A stretch of DNA of 7,780 nucleotides from Bacteroidota bacterium. GTDB lineage: Bacteria; Bacteroidota; Bacteroidia; Bacteroidales; VadinHA17. The DNA is taken from NCBI GenBank assembly GCA_030613125.1, contig JAUWMO010000156.1, positions 1-7,780 of the forward strand. Direction: 5' to 3'. The notes under the pieces were generated by a model. It made no database searches and was not told where the DNA came from. It saw nothing but the letters and a program-made list of their open reading frames with translations. Made by a program: the position numbers and the translations under genes. The number at the start of each line of letters is the position of its first letter. The stretch's first letter is position 1. This document shows, in pieces, positions 6,270 to 7,780 of this stretch.

Positions 6270-6307
6270 AAACAACGTATTAAAAGCAGGCTTTTAATAC
6301 GTTGTTT
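6270..6307. terminator. Long bidirectional hairpin terminator between convergent genes
   Basis: Bases 6270-6287 pair without a mismatch with 6290-6307, an 18-base stem. The innermost pair would leave a 2-base loop, so in practice about 17 pairs and a 4-base loop (CAGG) form. On the minus strand the stem ends in a TTTT run, giving a terminator 17 bases after the proA stop. On the plus strand it ends in TTTGTAT and can stop readthrough from the 606-residue gene. The stem is unusually long for an intrinsic terminator. Confidence 0.8.
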
Positions 6308-6323
6308 GTATATGATTAATATA

Positions 6324-7595
6324 TTACACTCTTATCTGACCATCCCCATAAATGATATACTTTGAAGTTGTAAGTTCATTCAATCCCATAGGTCCTCTGG
6401 CATGAAGTTTCTGGGTGCTAATCCCTATCTCTGCACCGAATCCGAATTCATAACCGTCTGTAAATCGTGTTGAAGCATTCACATATACTGCTGCTGCATC
6501 AATCTCATTTAAAAACCGTTGAGCATGTGAATAATTCTCTGTGATAATGGCTTCCGAGTGTTTTGTCCCGTATATGTGGATGTGGTTTAAGGCTTCATCA
6601 AGCGAACCAACGACCTTAACGGCAAGGATCAGATCAAGGTATTCAGTTGACCAGTCCTCTTCGGTTGCCTGTTTTGCATCGGGGTAATATTTAGCAACTG
6701 TATCGTCACCCCTGATTTCCACGTTTTTATCAGATAGTTTACGGCAAATTCCCGGAATAAACTCCCCGGCAATCCCGGAATGAACCAGCAGTGTTTCTGC
6801 TGCATTGCAAACCCCCGGTCGTTGAGTTTTGGCATTGATAGTGATGGCGACAGCTTTTTTAAGATCAGCAAAATTATCAACATAAATATGGCAATTGCCT
6901 ACCCCTGTTTCAATGACCGGAACCGAACTGTTTTCAACCACTGTTTTAATCAGACCCGCTCCGCCTCTGGGGATGAGCAAGTCCAGGTACTCATTTAATT
7001 TCATCAGGCCTATGGCACTTTCGCGGGTAGTGTCTTCAATTACCTGGACTGCTTCAACAGGGAACTCGTAATATGCCAAAGATTGTTGAAGGATCTTTTG
7101 AATGGCCAGGTTGGAATTGATAGCCTCTTTCCCACCCCTTAGAATAGAGGCATTACCAGTCTTCAGACATAATCCGAATGCATCTACTGTAACATTGGGC
7201 CTCGATTCATAAATTATCCCGATAACTCCGATCGGGACCCTCTGTTTTCCGATCATCAGTCCGTTTGGTCTTTTGTTCATACTTAGGACTTCTCCTACCG
7301 GATCATTCAATGAAGCAATTTCCTGTAAGCCTTCAGCCATGCTTAAAATCCTGCTTTCATTCAGGGTTAACCTGTCCAGTAAAGCACCACCTATTCCATT
7401 CTCTTTTGCTGAAAGAAGGTCCTTTTTATTCGCAGTTAGTATTTTTTCTTTTTGTTCCAGAAGAAATTCAGCCGAGCGTATTAAAACATCATTTTTCCTG
7501 TCAGAAGAAACTTTCATCAGATAGTTAGCCGCCTCTTTTGCTTTCTTTCCTTTTATTATCAATTCTTCCATAATTTTCTTTTCATGTTGGTTCAT
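6324..7595 (-). CDS. proA: Gamma-glutamyl phosphate reductase (glutamate-5-semialdehyde dehydrogenase)
   Basis: ProA carries out the second step of proline synthesis, the NADPH-dependent reduction of gamma-glutamyl 5-phosphate to glutamate 5-semialdehyde, in the cytoplasm. It belongs to the aldehyde dehydrogenase superfamily. The 423 residues are full length for the family. Seen in order are PIGVIGIIYESRPNVTVDAF (from P121), SILRGGKEA, LLIPRGGAGLI, ETGVGNCHIYVD, then RPGVCNAAETLLVH with the catalytic cysteine C263, followed by WSTEYLDLILAVK, IHIYGTKHSEAI, and the C-terminal STRFTDGYEFGFGAEIGIST and ARGPMGLNELTT blocks. No key motif is missing. The start at 7595 is plausible, but the methionine at residue 9 is an alternative, and neither has a strong Shine-Dalgarno. 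proB (glutamate 5-kinase), often next to proA, is absent from the 185 bases upstream, and no clear promoter was found there. The gene ends against the hairpin at 6270-6307. Confidence 0.97.
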   Translation of the reverse strand: MNQHEKKIMEELIIKGKKAKEAANYLMKVSSDRKNDVLIRSAEFLLEQKEKILTANKKDLLSAKENGIGGALLDRLTLNESRILSMAEGLQEIASLNDPVGEVLSMNKRPNGLMIGKQRVPIGVIGIIYESRPNVTVDAFGLCLKTGNASILRGGKEAINSNLAIQKILQQSLAYYEFPVEAVQVIEDTTRESAIGLMKLNEYLDLLIPRGGAGLIKTVVENSSVPVIETGVGNCHIYVDNFADLKKAVAITINAKTQRPGVCNAAETLLVHSGIAGEFIPGICRKLSDKNVEIRGDDTVAKYYPDAKQATEEDWSTEYLDLILAVKVVGSLDEALNHIHIYGTKHSEAIITENYSHAQRFLNEIDAAAVYVNASTRFTDGYEFGFGAEIGISTQKLHARGPMGLNELTTSKYIIYGDGQIRV

Positions 7596-7726
7596 TTTTT
7601 ATTTTTTCCATAGCCTTTTCATATGTATTAAGTTTTATGTAAAGTTCTGAATGTTAATTAATTGTTGAATGCTGGTAGCTAAATCCTCTGGTACCTGTTA
7701 CCTCACAAGTTAAATTAATTTTTAAT

Positions 7727-7773
7727 GGTGTTCGGTGAACCGACAGCGCCTAGCGCTGGAGCTCACGAATACC
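7727..7773. repeat. Nested inverted repeat (REP-like palindrome) at right edge
   Basis: The outer arm 7727-7738 (GGTGTTCGGTGA) pairs with 7763-7773 (TCACGAATACC) with one G-U pair and one bulged G at 7734/7735. The inner arm CAGCGC (7744-7749) pairs with GCGCTG (7753-7758) over a 3-base loop. The element is much richer in G and C than the flanking T/A-rich DNA. It lies about 130 bases upstream of proA and is likely a dispersed palindromic repeat, or the terminator region of a gene beyond the window. Confidence 0.6.
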
Positions 7774-7780
7774 TTATAAA

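Noticed and set aside
6239..6283. A 14-codon plus-strand ORF (MYLTKIRKGSKTTY).
   Set aside because: It is too short, has no clear ribosome site, and its last codons lie in the terminator stem.
7593..7664. Minus-strand stop-free frame just upstream of proA reading ELYIKLNTYEKAMEKIKNEPT, overlapping the proA start.
   Set aside because: It is only about 23 codons after a stop and does not resemble the end of ProB. It is most likely chance, though a gene remnant cannot be excluded.

Overview
This AT-rich window most likely comes from a Bacteroidota genome. The evidence is a V/A-type ATPase operon with subunit I and the K proteolipid placed after B and D, a promoter-like TAnnTTTG element just upstream of the cold-shock gene, few strong Shine-Dalgarno sites, and several fold-back intergenic repeats. 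No rRNA, tRNA, CRISPR array or insertion sequence was seen.

Region 1 (1-3603, + strand) is the 3' half of a V/A-type ATPase operon: the C-terminal part of atpB (cut by the window edge), then complete atpD, atpI and atpK. B belongs to the cytoplasmic ATPase head and D is the central shaft. I is the membrane stator with the essential arginine, and K forms the ion-carrying ring. K carries the full set of residues that bind Na+ in the Enterococcus hirae enzyme, so this rotary enzyme may be sodium-coupled.

Region 2 (3604-4097) is a spacer of about 240 bases with a possible decayed coding fragment. It is followed by a small single-gene unit: a TAnnTTTG promoter, a 63-residue cold-shock-domain protein, and a hairpin/T-tract terminator.

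Region 3 (4098-6323) holds an unusual fold-back element ending in two adjacent perfect 12-base palindromes. A 606-residue protein of no assigned function starts 21 bases later. It looks like a diverged flavin-type TIM-barrel (nitronate monooxygenase/2-nitropropane dioxygenase-like) with a cysteine-containing region and a helical C-terminal tail. This is the least explained gene here. Behind it come a second hairpin, a promoter-like element with no gene after it, and an exceptionally long hairpin that serves as a terminator between the two convergent genes.

Region 4 (6324-7780, - strand) is proA, encoding gamma-glutamyl phosphate reductase of proline synthesis, with no proB in the 185 bases upstream. 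A strong nested inverted repeat lies at the right edge. The four regions appear to be separate transcription units with no obvious functional link.
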